Positions 9,674-22,256 of a stretch of 64,000 nt of DNA are shown one piece after another. Each line of letters starts with the position of its first letter. Within the stretch, counting starts at the first letter, position 1. The DNA is from Corylus avellana (Eukaryota > Streptophyta > Magnoliopsida > Fagales > Betulaceae): the NCBI RefSeq assembly GCF_901000735.1, contig NC_081547.1:24668046-24732045 (forward strand). Direction: 5' to 3'. The position numbers and the translations under genes were made by a program. The notes under the pieces are model-generated. The model had not been told where the DNA came from. It saw only the letters and a program-made list of their open reading frames with translations, and did no database searches.

Positions 9674-12619
9674 TCATTCTATATTGATTCTGACCACCTT
9701 TTTGGTTCCCCCAGCAGAAAAATTGTTTCTGGCTTCACTGTCTGGTTTCGTTCCTCCAGCTTTCCAGAGCTGCTCTACAGATGGGAGGGCCCAACCTCCC
9801 CAACCTGCCTTCTCCTGTTTACTGCTACTAGAACCTAACAAATGGAAGCCAGACCAAACATATGTTTAAATCAAAAGCCAAGCAGCAACAAAAGAGCAGT
9901 GTCACATCAAGAGATAAGCATGTCATAGGGCATCAGTCATACCTAATAGATCAACCACTAAAAAGTAGCAAGAGAAACCTCTAATGCTTAGGGGCTGTAT
10001 GCTAATGGCTTTAAAAAAGAAAGTGGCCCGAAACTATAGCAAGATTTGATTGATGTGTGAAAGAAGTAAGAATGTTTGATATGGAAAAGTGAAAAAAATG
10101 TTGTTTTGTAGTGAATTTTTTATTTGAATAGTAGTAAAATGTGATTGATGTGATGTAAAAAGTAAGAATGTTCGAGAGTTGAATTTGAGATGAATAGTAT
10201 GAGGCTTTTTTTGAGTCCATTGGCAAAAAACCCTAGATCTTACGTTTAATACCCCACAACCAAGTAACAAATGAAAATGCTACTAAGAGAAGTAATTAAT
10301 GGAGGTAAGATTGGCTACCTAAGAAAAAAAAAACCATACACCACCATTCAGTCTTCTCTTGCTCTCTTTTAGCAAAAGAATTCTCTGCAAAGCCTCAAGT
10401 GTCCAAATCTCAAATTGACAAGAGGCTCTTCCCTTCTCTCCTCCCCCCTCACCCTAATGTACTCCTTTCTTTCACCATCTCTCTGTTCTCTACTTCAACT
10501 TTCCCCCCTCACCATGCTCCCCAAGCACTTTTGTGGCACGCATGGGTTGCATGCGTTGATACCCGTTTTGTTATTTATAGCAGATCTTGGCCTCCTCTAA
10601 CCATGCGCCTCTAAATCTCTACATGTGGTGCTCCCTTTGGGCATATGGAGCCTTCCGGATCCACATTCGGACCACTCTAGTAGGAGACCCCATTTCTAAT
10701 TATTCAGTTTTTCTTGGTTTCCTTATTTCCTTCTGAGGCTGGCCAAAAACTAAGACCAATATGAGTGCCTTCAGCCATACTCGCAACTCCACCCATAGGG
10801 CCGCTACAACCAGTTATACTGGCAGCATGCCCTCTCACTTGCTCTATCGCGAGGATCCCATCTAGACTGTCAATAGAAACTGCAATGTTAATGTTGCTAA
10901 AGACAATGTACTCTTTTGGTTGTTTGTTTATGTTTTCATATTCTTATTTCCCTGTATTTCTAACTGTTCTGGTTATTTTGTACACCTGGTTGCATGTTCT
11001 ATTTATCCAAAAAAAAAATACACCACCATTTGTAGCTTACCTGCATTGCCATGCATATGAAATCCATCTTCCTGGCCCGGCAAATTTCCTTTAGCATTAC
11101 CTTTCCAAGCTTCTTCAAAACCAGCAAGCTCATCTGGAATAAGCACCACAATGTTAGCCTATGGCTGAGCAATTGCATAATACATAATGCCACTTTAAGT
11201 ACTAATCATAGACATCAGGAACAAACCTTTATTTAGATTGTGTAAAGTTTGCAAAGTATCCATCTTACCATCTGAATTGAGCTTCCTTGTAACCGAGTGA
11301 CCCTGCATAAGCAACGCAACCACATCAATCACCGCAAATCACATGGTTAAAGTTCCCTGTATAATAATAAAGAGACCAATTTCTTGTTGTATCCTTCCAT
11401 CAACTTTCACCCAAAAGAGTTGGGAGAAGGAAATAAAGAGATTCCAAATGACTTGAGGTCAGGTTATAAAACTTCATGGATCGACTGAAGGAGAGTATGA
11501 TAGAACATATATAACGAACACATCTCACTCGAGAATAATGCGAGCTACACTAATAAAAATTTCACGGGCAGGTAATCTTGGGGTTTATATCTCCCAAGCC
11601 AAGATAATGAGAACATCCATGAAGGTGAATGGATCCTCAAGGACCAAATGCACTAACACACTCTGCACCAGACACTAACAATACAGCAAGAGAAGGGTCA
11701 TCCATTTGAAACATCTTTTTGCCAATCAATTATCCCACAAACTAGGGGTGTCATAATCATTAATCATGGACCTCTAATGAAGTGCATTACACCAACTAAA
11801 TAATTACCTTGTCATGAATCCCTCTAGAGATTCTATGTTTCGCTTGACCTGTTGTTCTATCTGCTTCTTTAGTCTCCTCAAGCATCACCTTATTCAAAAT
11901 CACAGCGTTAGATCCAGAAGAAAGCCAATAGTGAAACAACTTGCCCTTAAAAAGTTACTTACTCCATCAGTGCCAGCCCTTGTGGTTCTCGTAGATGTGT
12001 AATATGCTCCATTAACACCACCATATGTGACTCTACAAGTCTGAACACCGACTCTGCTAGCCTGGGAATGTTCCCCTTCAACCTTGTTACGGTCATTCCC
12101 ACAAACCACACTCTTGCTCTTCGTCTCTATGAAATCAAACCCAGGAGTCAAAATTGTTAAGCAAGAAAAATCCCAGGCTAAAATAGAGACCTTAGAATGA
12201 AAATGTAAAGCAAACAAACAAGTTCAGTTACCATCGGTTTCATCGTCCGGATGCTCAACAGATGGTTCTTTGATTGACTGAGAATGCTTTTGATGATTAT
12301 CCTTCTCAACCCCAGTGCCTTCATCTTCCTCATTCAGTCTCTCACCATCAGAGGTTAGTTCTTCTATTACTATTCCTGTTGCTCTACTGGTCTGATCCTG
12401 CTTACTGGTTGCAGCAGTTGAACCAAACATGCCACTGCCAGAATCAAACAAGCTTCCAAATGGGCGAGTGAAAAAGGGATCATCAAATGGATCCCTTTCT
12501 CCAAAAAGGCTAGGCATCATACTTCTATGGGATCTTCTAACATCACCAAAACCCCTAAAACTACCCAACAGGTCACCTGAATGGAAGAAGTCATCTCGAC
12601 CCTCTCTTCCCCTCTGCAT
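9674..12619 (-). CDS. Myeloid leukemia factor (MLF) domain protein, six coding exons, 320 aa
   Basis: Coding exons on the minus strand are 12232-12619, 11963-12126, 11808-11888, 11227-11302, 11041-11133 and 9674-9834. All junctions are GT-AG and phases join without a stop (963 nt, 320 aa). The N-terminus (MQRGREGRDDFF) precedes a motif rich in F, D and P (FDDPFFTRPFG) seen in MLF proteins. Exons 3-5 hold the MLF core: RVTYGGVNGAYYTSTRTTR, EADRTTGQAKHRISRGIHDK, GHSVTRKLNSDGK and LAGFEEAWKGNA. The tail ends KKVVRINIE. MLF proteins (PF10248) are conserved adaptor or chaperone-like nuclear/cytoplasmic proteins; the plant role is poorly known. The first coding exon starts after an acceptor at 12640. 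A likely 5' UTR exon begins upstream at 13454 (donor GTAAG), giving an 814-bp leader intron. The last intron is 1.2 kb and holds an alternative in-phase exon. Confidence 0.88.
10704..10879 (-). other. Possible alternative terminal exon in the last intron of the MLF gene
   Basis: Behind an acceptor-like TTGCAG, the frame is open for 57 codons and then stops (TGA at 10704-10706). Its phase matches the donor of the exon at 11041-11133. It would replace the normal tail with an unrelated one (VSIDSLDGILAIEQVRGHA onward). I do not recognise the peptide, so it may be chance or a captured fragment. The main exon at 9674-9834 fits the family better. Confidence 0.25.
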
Positions 12620-13453
12620 ATTGTCCTGTTCTAATCCCTCTAAAAACACAAAAATCCGTTTAAGGAACAACTAATATTCACAAAATTCTGAAAATCTGCT
12701 TGGTCGCCAAGAAAATTTGAGAAAGAAAAAAAAAACTACCTTTTATTTTCTGTGTTGATTTTGCTTCTATAAAGTAAATATAAACTTTTAGTAAAGCTTA
12801 TAAATGTGAGATGCATTAATGTGAACCGAAGAGGTTATTTTGCTCAGAAACTCAAAAGAATCTGAAATTTAACACTTAGTAGAAGAAAATTTCTATTACA
12901 AATAAGCATGAAGCCAATGAATGAAGCGACTGGAAAAAGAATGATCTCATAAGAATCATCCTAATCACGAATATGAACAAGGGCAAAATTCAAATCACAT
13001 ACGATCACAGAGACAAGTTCAGAATTTCTAATCGTTAAACCGGCACCTCAAATGTTCAAGACCAAAAATTCAATATAATAAAAAATATATATAAACGATT
13101 GAGTTGTTAAACTCAGTGTCACTGAATCACTGCCAAGAAAATGTGGGAAAAGAAAACTTACCCAATCTCAGATAATCCAAAAGATATACTTCCTTAATAT
13201 GTCATGAAACTAACAAATTAAGCGTTGAAGATAACAAAGTCAAGTATTAGAGTTAATTAAGAACTAACAAACCAAGTAAATCAATTCCAGGAAATATCTT
13301 GTATTATTCAATAACCATATTATTTAAAAATCATAATAATAAGAATAACTTACACATGAACACTTCCAAGTTTATATTCTGAGACTTCTGAAAATATATT
13401 TGGCAAACATGCGCAGAGGCGGAGAGAGAGAGAGAGAGAGATAGAGAACTTAC

Positions 13454-13580
13454 GTTGGAAGACGATAGAACGCAGATTCCGAGTGTGTGTGTGAGAGAGG
13501 GAAACAGAGTGCCCTGCTCTTTTCCGAGAGGAAATGTATATGCCGAGACTTGAGAGAGAGCGACACGCAATTCAACATGT
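13454..13580 (-). other. Probable 5' UTR exon of the MLF gene with GA/CT repeats
   Basis: Minus-strand sequence ending ...CTTCCAAC is followed by GTAAGTTCTC, a good donor. A GA-repeat tract (13421-13443 on the plus strand) lies just inside the intron, and a further pyrimidine-rich stretch lies within the exon. CT-rich leader regions next to transcription starts are common in plants. The exact transcription start is not visible. Confidence 0.5.
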
Positions 13581-13680
13581 TCTTTCATAAGCTAGAATGT
13601 TCCTCCAACATGTTCTTTCATAAGCTAGAATGTTCGCCTTGTTTTTTTAATTAATTAAATTTTTATTTTTATTTTTATAA

Positions 13681-14862
13681 GGTTAAATGCATAATCGGTC
13701 TTTGTGGTCGACTTTAATTACAAAATGCTTCATGTGATTTCAAAATGAACTCAAAGATTCTTGGAGTATGCCAAAAAAAAAAACAATTTAATCCCTATAG
13801 TTAAATTTTATTTAAAATTTTAACGAATTTCGTTAATTGTCACGTCACCACCAATAAAATAGTAACATATCTGCTTTTAATAAAAAAAAAATATAAATAT
13901 ATTAAATATGTAAAAGTTAAAAAAAATAATAATAATAATAAAAAATAATTTTTGTTAAAAAATAAAAATAAAAAACTACACAGTATTCTCTCTACAACCC
14001 ATTTCATCATTCTCTCCTCCCCTTTCCATCTTTGTCTCTTCCCCCATTTCATCTCTCTTCCCTCTCCCCTCATCGACGGCCGGCAACAAAGACCACAACG
14101 CCGAGCACCGCTGACAACAAGCCAGCCACATCTCCGACGACGAGCTAAATCCACTTTTTTTGGATGAATTAAACCCACTTCTTTTCTTCTTCAACAAAGG
14201 TGAGAGGATAAGAAAGAGCTAAGGAAATTGAACCGACTTCTTTTCTTCTTCAGCAAACCCACACTTAATTCAAATATGATAGGGAGCGTCCTTTCCAGTT
14301 CCACAAAGAAAATACCAACAACCCATTTGAAACAGGGAAATAGAGAATAACCCATGAAAAAATTGAGAACAAAAAAAACGTAATAGACAAGAAGACTAGG
14401 CCGGTGAGGGTCTCCGGCGTGGTAGAACAGATCGTCGCACAGTGGGGAAGGCCGACGGTGGTGGTCGTCGTTGCACAGGGGAAATTTTGGGGGGTGGGGA
14501 ATGTGTTTGGGAAGAAAATTGGGGGAAATGAGAAAATGGGTCTAGGGGAAAGGATCGATGAAGAAATGGGGGAAGAGAGAACACTGTGTAGTGTTTTTTT
14601 TTTAACAAAATTTAATTTTTAGTTTTTTTGTTTACTTTTTATCTATTTAATATATTTATATTTTTTTATTAAGAGCAACACGTGTCATCATTTCATTGGT
14701 GGTGACATGACAACTACAAAATCTGTTAAATTTTTTAACGGAATTTGACATAGGGACTAAATCGTTTTTTTAGCATACCCCAAAGACCTCTGAGTTGATT
14801 TTGATATTGCATGGAGTGTTTTGTAATTTAGGCCAACTATATAGATTGATTTTGCATTTATC
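13681..14862. mobile_element. Foldback transposon, about 1.2 kb with ~300 bp inverted repeats
   Basis: The left end GGTTAAATGCATAATCG is mirrored by GATTTTGCATTTATC at the right end. Inside both arms are matching segments: CACGTCACCACCAATAAAAT on the left against ATTTCATTGGTGGTGACATG on the right, and ACACAGTATTCTCTC against GAGAGAACACTGTGT. The middle (13985-14600) is pyrimidine-rich on one side and purine-rich on the other, with no transposase. Its ends resemble the GGGTTAAATAC elements at 22257 and 63154, so a related family is likely. Confidence 0.75.
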
Positions 14863-15775
14863 TCTTTATTTTTATTTTTGACAACGTCAGAGATTTTCGA
14901 AATTTAAGACAATTCTCCTATTTTTACCTAAACAAGAAAGGGACAAAGAAACAATCCTGTTTATAGCAACTAACATTAGAAACATACTGTAGCAAAGTGT
15001 ATTTGAAAATATTTTTGTATTTTTAAAATTTAAAAATATATATTAATTTTTTAAAAAACAAAATTGAACTTTTGAAATAAGTACAAGAAAACAGCCAAAC
15101 AGCCAAACAGGTACTTTTTTTTGTAGTGTTTAGACAATGAAGTGTCACTCTCCTATCCCTTTTCTTTTTTTTTTCTTTCTTTTTTTTTCTTTTTAATTAA
15201 AAAAAAAAAAAGAAAAAAAGATGCATTCAGAATTTATATATATATTAAAAATTCATTTTCCATCACAGTACAGAGGTGGCAGGTGATTGGCATTTGGCAA
15301 CACAGACATGAAAGAATGAAGGAAGCATAAATCTTGATATGAAAGGTATATATATATAACAAGAATGAATAACAAACGTACACTTGATTGGCCATTTCAA
15401 TCAACAAATACAACAAAGCCCCCCCATGAAAAACTTGCAGCACTTTATCTTACACTTCCAAAACTTCCCAATATTTATGATTAAAAAACACATGAAATAA
15501 AACATTAGCCTGCCTTTCAAGCTATCCTCACTATTCTGCCACCCACATGCTTTTTCCTTGATCTGCCGTCTCTCTCTCTCTCTCTCTCTCTCTCAACCAT
15601 TTTGTTATCCGCTACATGAAGAGGCTCGTGGAAATGAATGTATTAGAAGCCTCAATTAGTTGTAAGCTGCTCGATCAAATTAAAAATCTTAAGGAAGCAG
15701 TTTGGAAGGCTCCATCATCACTATTCTTACAAGGCCGGAGATTATGAATTTATTGAAATATGGTACCAGTGATTC
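14863..15775. other. Intergenic DNA between a foldback element and the palmitoyltransferase 3' end
   Basis: AT-rich spacer with a polyT/polyA stretch at 15164-15220 and a (CT)n microsatellite at 15569-15594. No gene is seen. The part nearest 15775 is the expected 3' UTR of the minus-strand palmitoyltransferase gene. Confidence 0.5.
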
Positions 15776-16356
15776 TTAGAACTCCTGGGAATCAAAGTCG
15801 GGTTTTGACGGATATTCAAGCCCCTGCAGCGCCGGCATCCGTCGTATATCCTCTTCCGAATAAGCGGGGACAAACCAGTACCAATTGTCTGTCCCAAAAA
15901 CCTGATACACAAACCCCAAATTGAACATTAAAAAGAAACAAAGCATGGGATCTCCAACTCCAACTCCAACTCCAAGACAATAATTCTTTAATAATGGACC
16001 ATAAGATCTCTAGGACAATAATGCACCATAAGGTGGCAAAGAAACAAAAGTACCCACATCCATCATCTTCAAATTTTGGAAGCCAGCAGGTCCAAGATAA
16101 ACTCTTAACATAATTTCAAATGGTCATGTGTCTGCTATCCTCTCTCTCTTTTTCTTTTTAACAAAAAAAAAAGCATGAAATGACACGGTGTAGAAATATA
16201 TGATGTGCAATTACTGCTACTGCAGCCCACTCTCCAATCTCCAATCTCCAGAGAGTCATTTCCTGATAACATGTAACCTTTTTCTTTTCTTTTCTTTTCT
16301 TTTTTTTGAGTTGGGTGTAAAAAAAATTTGGCATGTTCCAAAGATAAATTCGAAAG

Positions 16357-16390
<34 letters not shown>

Positions 16391-19300
16391 AAAAAATAAT
16401 GCGACATCCAAACATGACCTATATGCGTTTGGAGTCTCTAGAAGTTTAGTCATACTGTAAAAATTCCTGCACTTTGAGGTTTGTCATCCTGATATTTTTG
16501 CCACTCTCAATTACATCAATTGCTTATCGGAATTCCCCCCACCCCCTTTTCCCTTTTAGATTGCAGTGAGCCTGTCATGTTTTCATCATCACATCCCAAT
16601 ATACTTCAGAAAATTCATGCATTCTGGTCTCTGGACATGGTAATTCTAAACAAATTAATACATTAACGCTTTAGCTTTCTATTACCTGGTACTGTGAGTT
16701 AAAACCAAATTTGAGAAGCTATCAATCACTATCTAGTTTATCTGTTGAATAATAAGTTTTATGACACCAAGAAAATGCCAATAAATTTTACCAACCTGTT
16801 CAAAATTCTTCTTTCGACCAAGGTCATAGCGCCATTTTGGAGTGGTTTTCTTCTCATATGCCTGATCACAAGATAATAAATCCATCAGAAACAAAGTACA
16901 TATCTGTTGCAGCCTCTCCCTATGGAAGGCCAAGTGCGCTGTCCTAACAGAAGATGGCTTGACTATAAAGGGAATAACTCAGTGTTCCATAAATGTTATT
17001 GTGATAATATCTCTCGTAGAGAATTTAATTAATTAATTCATTCAAAAATTCCCACCCAGCAATTACATTCACCATTTCAAACTTCATAAAGATTCATTGG
17101 ATCATCTAAGCGTGCTACATTACTTATAGTCCCATTGTAAGGCTAAGAAGCTTCAGACAAGTGTCAAACAGGCACTCAAGAAAAGTCCCTCCCCAATATA
17201 ATATAATATGGCTATAACCAAAAACCGCTTGTCCCAAAAATTCTAGCAATAGTAAGAAGGGTTTAACCAAAAGGCCACAAAGTCCATTACCAGACATCTA
17301 ATTTTACTTCCAAGCTCTACTCAATCCAGTCTCCTCGCATCTGGAAAGATGCACAAGGCACCAAAGAAAAGGGCAGCTAATTCAAACTTTTAAAAAGATG
17401 ACAGCAGCATCTGAAAATGCTGCATCACTTGTGGTACTGACCACTAAGAACTAGATCCGTAGTTTTAAAACCGAAGACATGCCAAAATAACAGGCTTCAG
17501 AATGGTATGTTAGTATAATTCAAGGAAAGTCTCTCCACATAATATAGGTTTTTGCCAAATGCCAACAGGACCACTACCAAATCCCTAATTTTGAAATAAC
17601 GGCTTCTTGGTTCGCTTTCTTTTGGCATCTCATGCAAGCAGCATTAAGCATAACCCCAATTAGAAGAAAAATTGTGAAAAATGAATATATAAAGGTAAGC
17701 AAAAGAAAATACCTCGATTGTTGTGGTGTTGGCAGCCACCAATGATATGTGCATTATCAGAAACCCCATAACACTCAACGCAAAAGCCAGATTCAGGACT
17801 GTAAATAAAGCAAAGATAGTTAAAGAGAAATAAAGATGCAATTAATTAAACAAGTCAGAGACATAGGTTCTCAGGCCTCACCAAAGGCAAGAAAAGTGGT
17901 TGCGAGGGTGCCAGGAGTTCCAGGTATTTCTCCATCACTAAAGAATGCTATAAAATGTGGAAGTAATGACAGTGTTACAAGACTTGTCTCGAGAAATGTG
18001 TAGAACTGCATTGAGATTTAAAGATCAAATTAATTACTTTTCATTAAAGTGTCAAGAAAACATGAGATAGAAAATCAGTAACTAAAGAGGACCTGGGAAA
18101 AGAAACATCTCCCCAAGGGCAGTAGAACCGCCATGATTTTTATTCAGTGGGGGAATAACAGTTGATTGACTCTATATATGTATGTATGCATATTATTAAT
18201 TTATGTGTATTAACTAAAAAAATTAATCCAAAACTGATGTAAACTAAAAACAAGCTCTCTCCTTCCACCACAAATTTTCTTAATTTTTTCTCTTTTCCTT
18301 TGTTAGGCAACACAAAATAGAGGTAGTAGAAAGAAATAAATCCAAGAAGAAAAGAAAATAAAATCAATTAAGAAAAAAGCTAACAAGAAAGCCTAAATTG
18401 TTTTGGTCACCTATCAAAAAAAGAGAGCGAATATGCTCACTGAGCCAAGGTAGAACTATGTGGCCTAATTTAAAAAACACATAAACAGACTTAAAGTGGG
18501 CCCAAAAAGATCAATTGAAATCTTATCATTTTGTTTGATAATAAGTTTTGATAACTTTTCAGTATTACAAAGTAACCACATCTTTTATTCCCCCCCACCC
18601 CCCCCACCCCCCAAAAAAAAAATCATTCGTGCAACAATAATATTGTAAAAGTTAAGAAATTATGACCCAAACCTAAAAGTTTCAGAAATTTGAAGGGGGG
18701 TCAATTAAATTGTACCCACTCAACCATACTTGGCTCCACCCCTGCTCAAAAGCCTCTTGAATAACAATGAAAAAGTATTGAAACTCTATTTCACAACTAG
18801 AACTTCCCAACATACCAAAGCTTTTCAGGAAAAGCATATCAGACAATCCTGGAGATCTCTTAACAGCAATCAACCTTCTACCAGCAAACAGATGACTCAT
18901 CCTCATATTATAGAATGAACCTATCTATTTAATTTAGTGGTAAAATGTATATAAGAATTGCGAAATCTCAAATCATAAACTTGATCATTGCACTGAAAAA
19001 TGGCATTCAGTTGGCTTGAATCTAAGTCACATGCAAAAGAAGATATAATAAAGAATAGTCACACACATGCACTTGTACATCCTTCTTAGCTATCTAAATA
19101 AATTTACAATCCTATAATTTTTTCATCTTCCTATGAAAAAGAACAATGGACCAGAATTGAGATAGTCTTTTTGATAAGTATAACAAAATAAAATAAATAA
19201 ATAAATGTACGAGCTGATGAATGCAAAAACCGTACAGGGTGAGACGGAAAATGCAAGCATATCTACTCAAGAATTTTGGCAACGAAAAGGGCTGAATGCG

Positions 19301-21124
19301 CTACAAGCATATGATCAAGCGCATCAGTGACGCTCACTGATTGCCTTCTTCAACAAGCAATCTTGTCATATCTACAAAAAGCAAACAACTTTGACCCAAG
19401 AAACCTAAAAACCCTAAAAGCAAAAGAAAGATTCTTTCAGAAGATGAATGAGCTGATGAGCATAGCGGGTGGTGGACATGGCACTAAGGTTGTCGAAACT
19501 AGAAAAGGCTCAGTGCACAGGGTGTTAAAGTTGTTGGACATGGCACTAAGGTTGTCAGAACTATAAAGGGCTCAGTGCACAGGGTGCTAAAGTTGTTAGA
19601 ACCATAAAGGGCTGAGAAACATCCAAAGAAACAATTATTGAGATAAGATAAGTACAAAGGTGAAGCTTTTCTGAAATGAGGTGTCAGTAGGAGACAATAC
19701 AGGGTCAAGAGAAACACCAATAGTCACAGACAGAAATAGCAAGAAAATACACTAGTACTTGTTATAAAAGAATGGATTATAGAAAGACTGAAACAGAAGA
19801 ATATACGCAATAGACCCTGATGCATGATTACCGTCTTTTACTAGCACTGGGGGAAAGCATAATATAAACCTAATCAAAATAAATGTATCCACAACCACAA
19901 GTAGAATAAACAAACAGCTCGGGTAAGCATATTAAGAAATTGAAAATAACATACTTACAAAGCTAAATAAAAAAGCAACTAAACTTCTAAATGAATAAAT
20001 CCTATCGATAAGGAGTTGATTTTTTAGGGAGTAAAGCAAACATACCAAGAAAAGAAGGAAATACTTGTAATTTAATGCCCCAACACAATTAACAACCCAA
20101 ACACAGTGATGGTCCATCTTCAACACACATCGCCCACCTGAATCCAACAAATCAATGCAACTTATCACCCCTGAACATATACATAGGCATGCATATATAT
20201 ATATGCATGGAGAAATTTTATGTATACTCACAAACAGAGCAATGATGGCATCGAGGTGGTTTCAGCTGGTTGCACTTCCGACAGAACCGGATCCTTTGAT
20301 TCGTCACTGGGTCTGCAGGCAAGTTACTGAATTCCAACGCATTCAATGGGTCGGCCTCCCCTCTCTCCTCATCGATAGCAGGCCTCCAATTAGGAGGTAC
20401 ACTACCCGGATCGGTCAAAACAACAGAAAAGTAACTCCACAGTAGCATCACCAACTGTGAAATCATCACAAAATTTCCATTTTTAGTATCATTTTTTCCA
20501 TCAACCTAACACATGCCATTTTCACAATATTCTGCACTCTAAGCATAAATTCACTAAAGTGGCCAAAAAAGGCATTCAGAGATGTGGCAAGCAAACACAC
20601 CAACTGTGCAATCATCACATAATTCCAACAAATCTATGTGACAATTCAATCACTTCCCAGAAAGCTGAATTTTTCTATTTAATAATATAAATGCAAATGT
20701 TCAACAAAGAAAGAATCAAAAGTTGTAAATTTTTGTATAATATAGAAGAATCTGAATTTCTCAATGTCATTTAAAAAATAAAAACTTCCTAAACCAAAAG
20801 GCATACATTTCCTAAAACCCCAGAAACTCTAACAAAACCCCTCAACCCCACAACAACAATAACAACTAAAGAACAGAAATTCAAAAGAAATTGCTATAAA
20901 TTTCGAAGCTTTACCAAGCAATGGAACAAGATCAAGACGACAAGAGCGGTGAGCGAATCGAGGCCACCGTCGTACAAAGCGGGGCCGTAATTGGTCAAAA
21001 CGACAGCGTAGTAGGTCACCCCCACGACCCCAAGAACCAGAAGGATCATGATCGAGCCCAGGCCTCGCAGTGCGGTACAGAACTTGAACACGTTCCAGGC
21101 CATCGTAGCTCCAGATCTATGCAT
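15776..21124 (-). CDS. DHHC protein S-acyltransferase (PAT13/PAT14-like), seven exons, 308 aa
   Basis: Exons on the minus strand: 20915-21124, 20232-20454, 20046-20137, 17882-18005, 17713-17798, 16796-16861 and 15776-15901. Lengths sum to 927 nt with GT-AG junctions and one open frame. Two N-terminal membrane segments lie near residues 20-38 and 55-80. The cysteine-rich domain ([20 protein letters not shown]) leads into the catalytic DHHC at about residues 153-156. Two more membrane segments follow, then TTIE (the TTxE motif, about 242-245) and a cytosolic tail ending [14 protein letters not shown] enzymes move palmitate from coenzyme A to cysteines of membrane proteins via an acyl-enzyme. 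The sequence is close to what I recall of Arabidopsis PAT14 (At3g60800), including the MHRSG start, so that first Met is preferred over M8. Intron 3 (18006-20045) holds the 1.7 kb duplicated block. Confidence 0.95.
18035..19755. repeat. Duplicated block, copy 2, inside palmitoyltransferase intron 3
   Basis: It matches 1793-3498 along its whole length in the same orientation. It starts about 30 bp from the acceptor side of the intron and ends about 290 bp from the donor side. The terminal TACACTAG is followed here by TACTTG and at the other locus by ACAATA. No inverted ends or clear target duplication are visible, so a segmental copy of the intron is more likely than a transposon. Confidence 0.9.
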
Positions 21125-21600
21125 ACTCGGAAAACGAAAAGAAAAAAAAAAATCAAAAATCAAAGAACAATTCAAGTCCCAAGTGTTTTTTGCTTTCAGA
21201 GATCTTGTTTTCTTTGATTCCTGAAAACAAGACCACGACTTGAGGTCTTGGACTCTTGGGAATGAGCTAAAAATTTCTGGGTAATGTTCAGGAAACAAAC
21301 AAACAAAAAAAAAAACAGAGTATACAACTTTTTTTTTTTCAGTGTTTTCTATTTCTGTCTATTTTGGTAAAGTGGTTTTTAGTGAATCTGAGGGTCTATG
21401 GGATTGGGAATTTCAGGTGGGGTTTGGAATCCATAAGCGTTATTGGAGAGGCGGTATGAGGGAGGGGAGAGAGAGAGAGAATGGGAAAAATACTTTTTTC
21501 TTGTATCAAAAATTACGTCGGAATTAGGTGATGGATTATAGTTTGGTGGATTCTCGACTGGAAAAGGCTTTTGTTTATTAAAAAAACCTAAGACCATTGG
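21125..21600 (-). promoter_or_regulatory. Upstream region of the palmitoyltransferase gene
   Basis: This holds the likely 5' UTR and core promoter. A pyrimidine-rich tract on the coding strand (GA repeat at 21465-21481 on the plus strand) lies about 350 bp from the start codon, a usual position for plant CT-rich promoter elements. I cannot fix a TATA box or start site. Confidence 0.35.
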
Positions 21601-22256
21601 CAATGTAATTCCAAATTTATTTCCGTTTGAAAATTCGAGGAGGCTCCTTTGGTCATTATCGTCAATCTAGAAGGCTGTCTCTGTCTTCCAAGTCAAGAAA
21701 GGGAAACAAAAACACACGCCTTAAATCTTGATGGATTTCCTTTTTACTGTTATTACTATGACTAAAGATAATATGATTTGAATCCTTTGCTTCTTCGGAT
21801 AAATATGTTTCAATTATGTTTTTTTAAAAAACAAATGAAAATATTTGGGATTCAATGATTGACTTTGAAAATCTTGAATTCTTCCTTCCTTTTCTTTTGG
21901 TGTAGTAATTTTTATTTGAGGTAGGTTGAAATGGCTGCATGCGCGGCAGCACCAACTATTTTGAGACCCACCAATCTATTAGTGATGTGTGAAAGATCAC
22001 AATTAGCTAGATTTAGATAAATATTGTGAGCTACAATAATGGCAAAAGAACCTAACATTGTTAGATTAGTAGATACTTGAGTATTTCATGACGTTTTCAA
22101 ATCTTAACAGTCTCGAATAGGCCTTTTATGAGCGTGTAAAATATCTTTTTATACCATGACAAATACCCCTATACACGACATTATGATTCTTGTAAATGAT
22201 TCTTTGTGTGGGTGACGATTAGAATTCTTTTTTTATTTTAAGTGAAATAAAAAATA

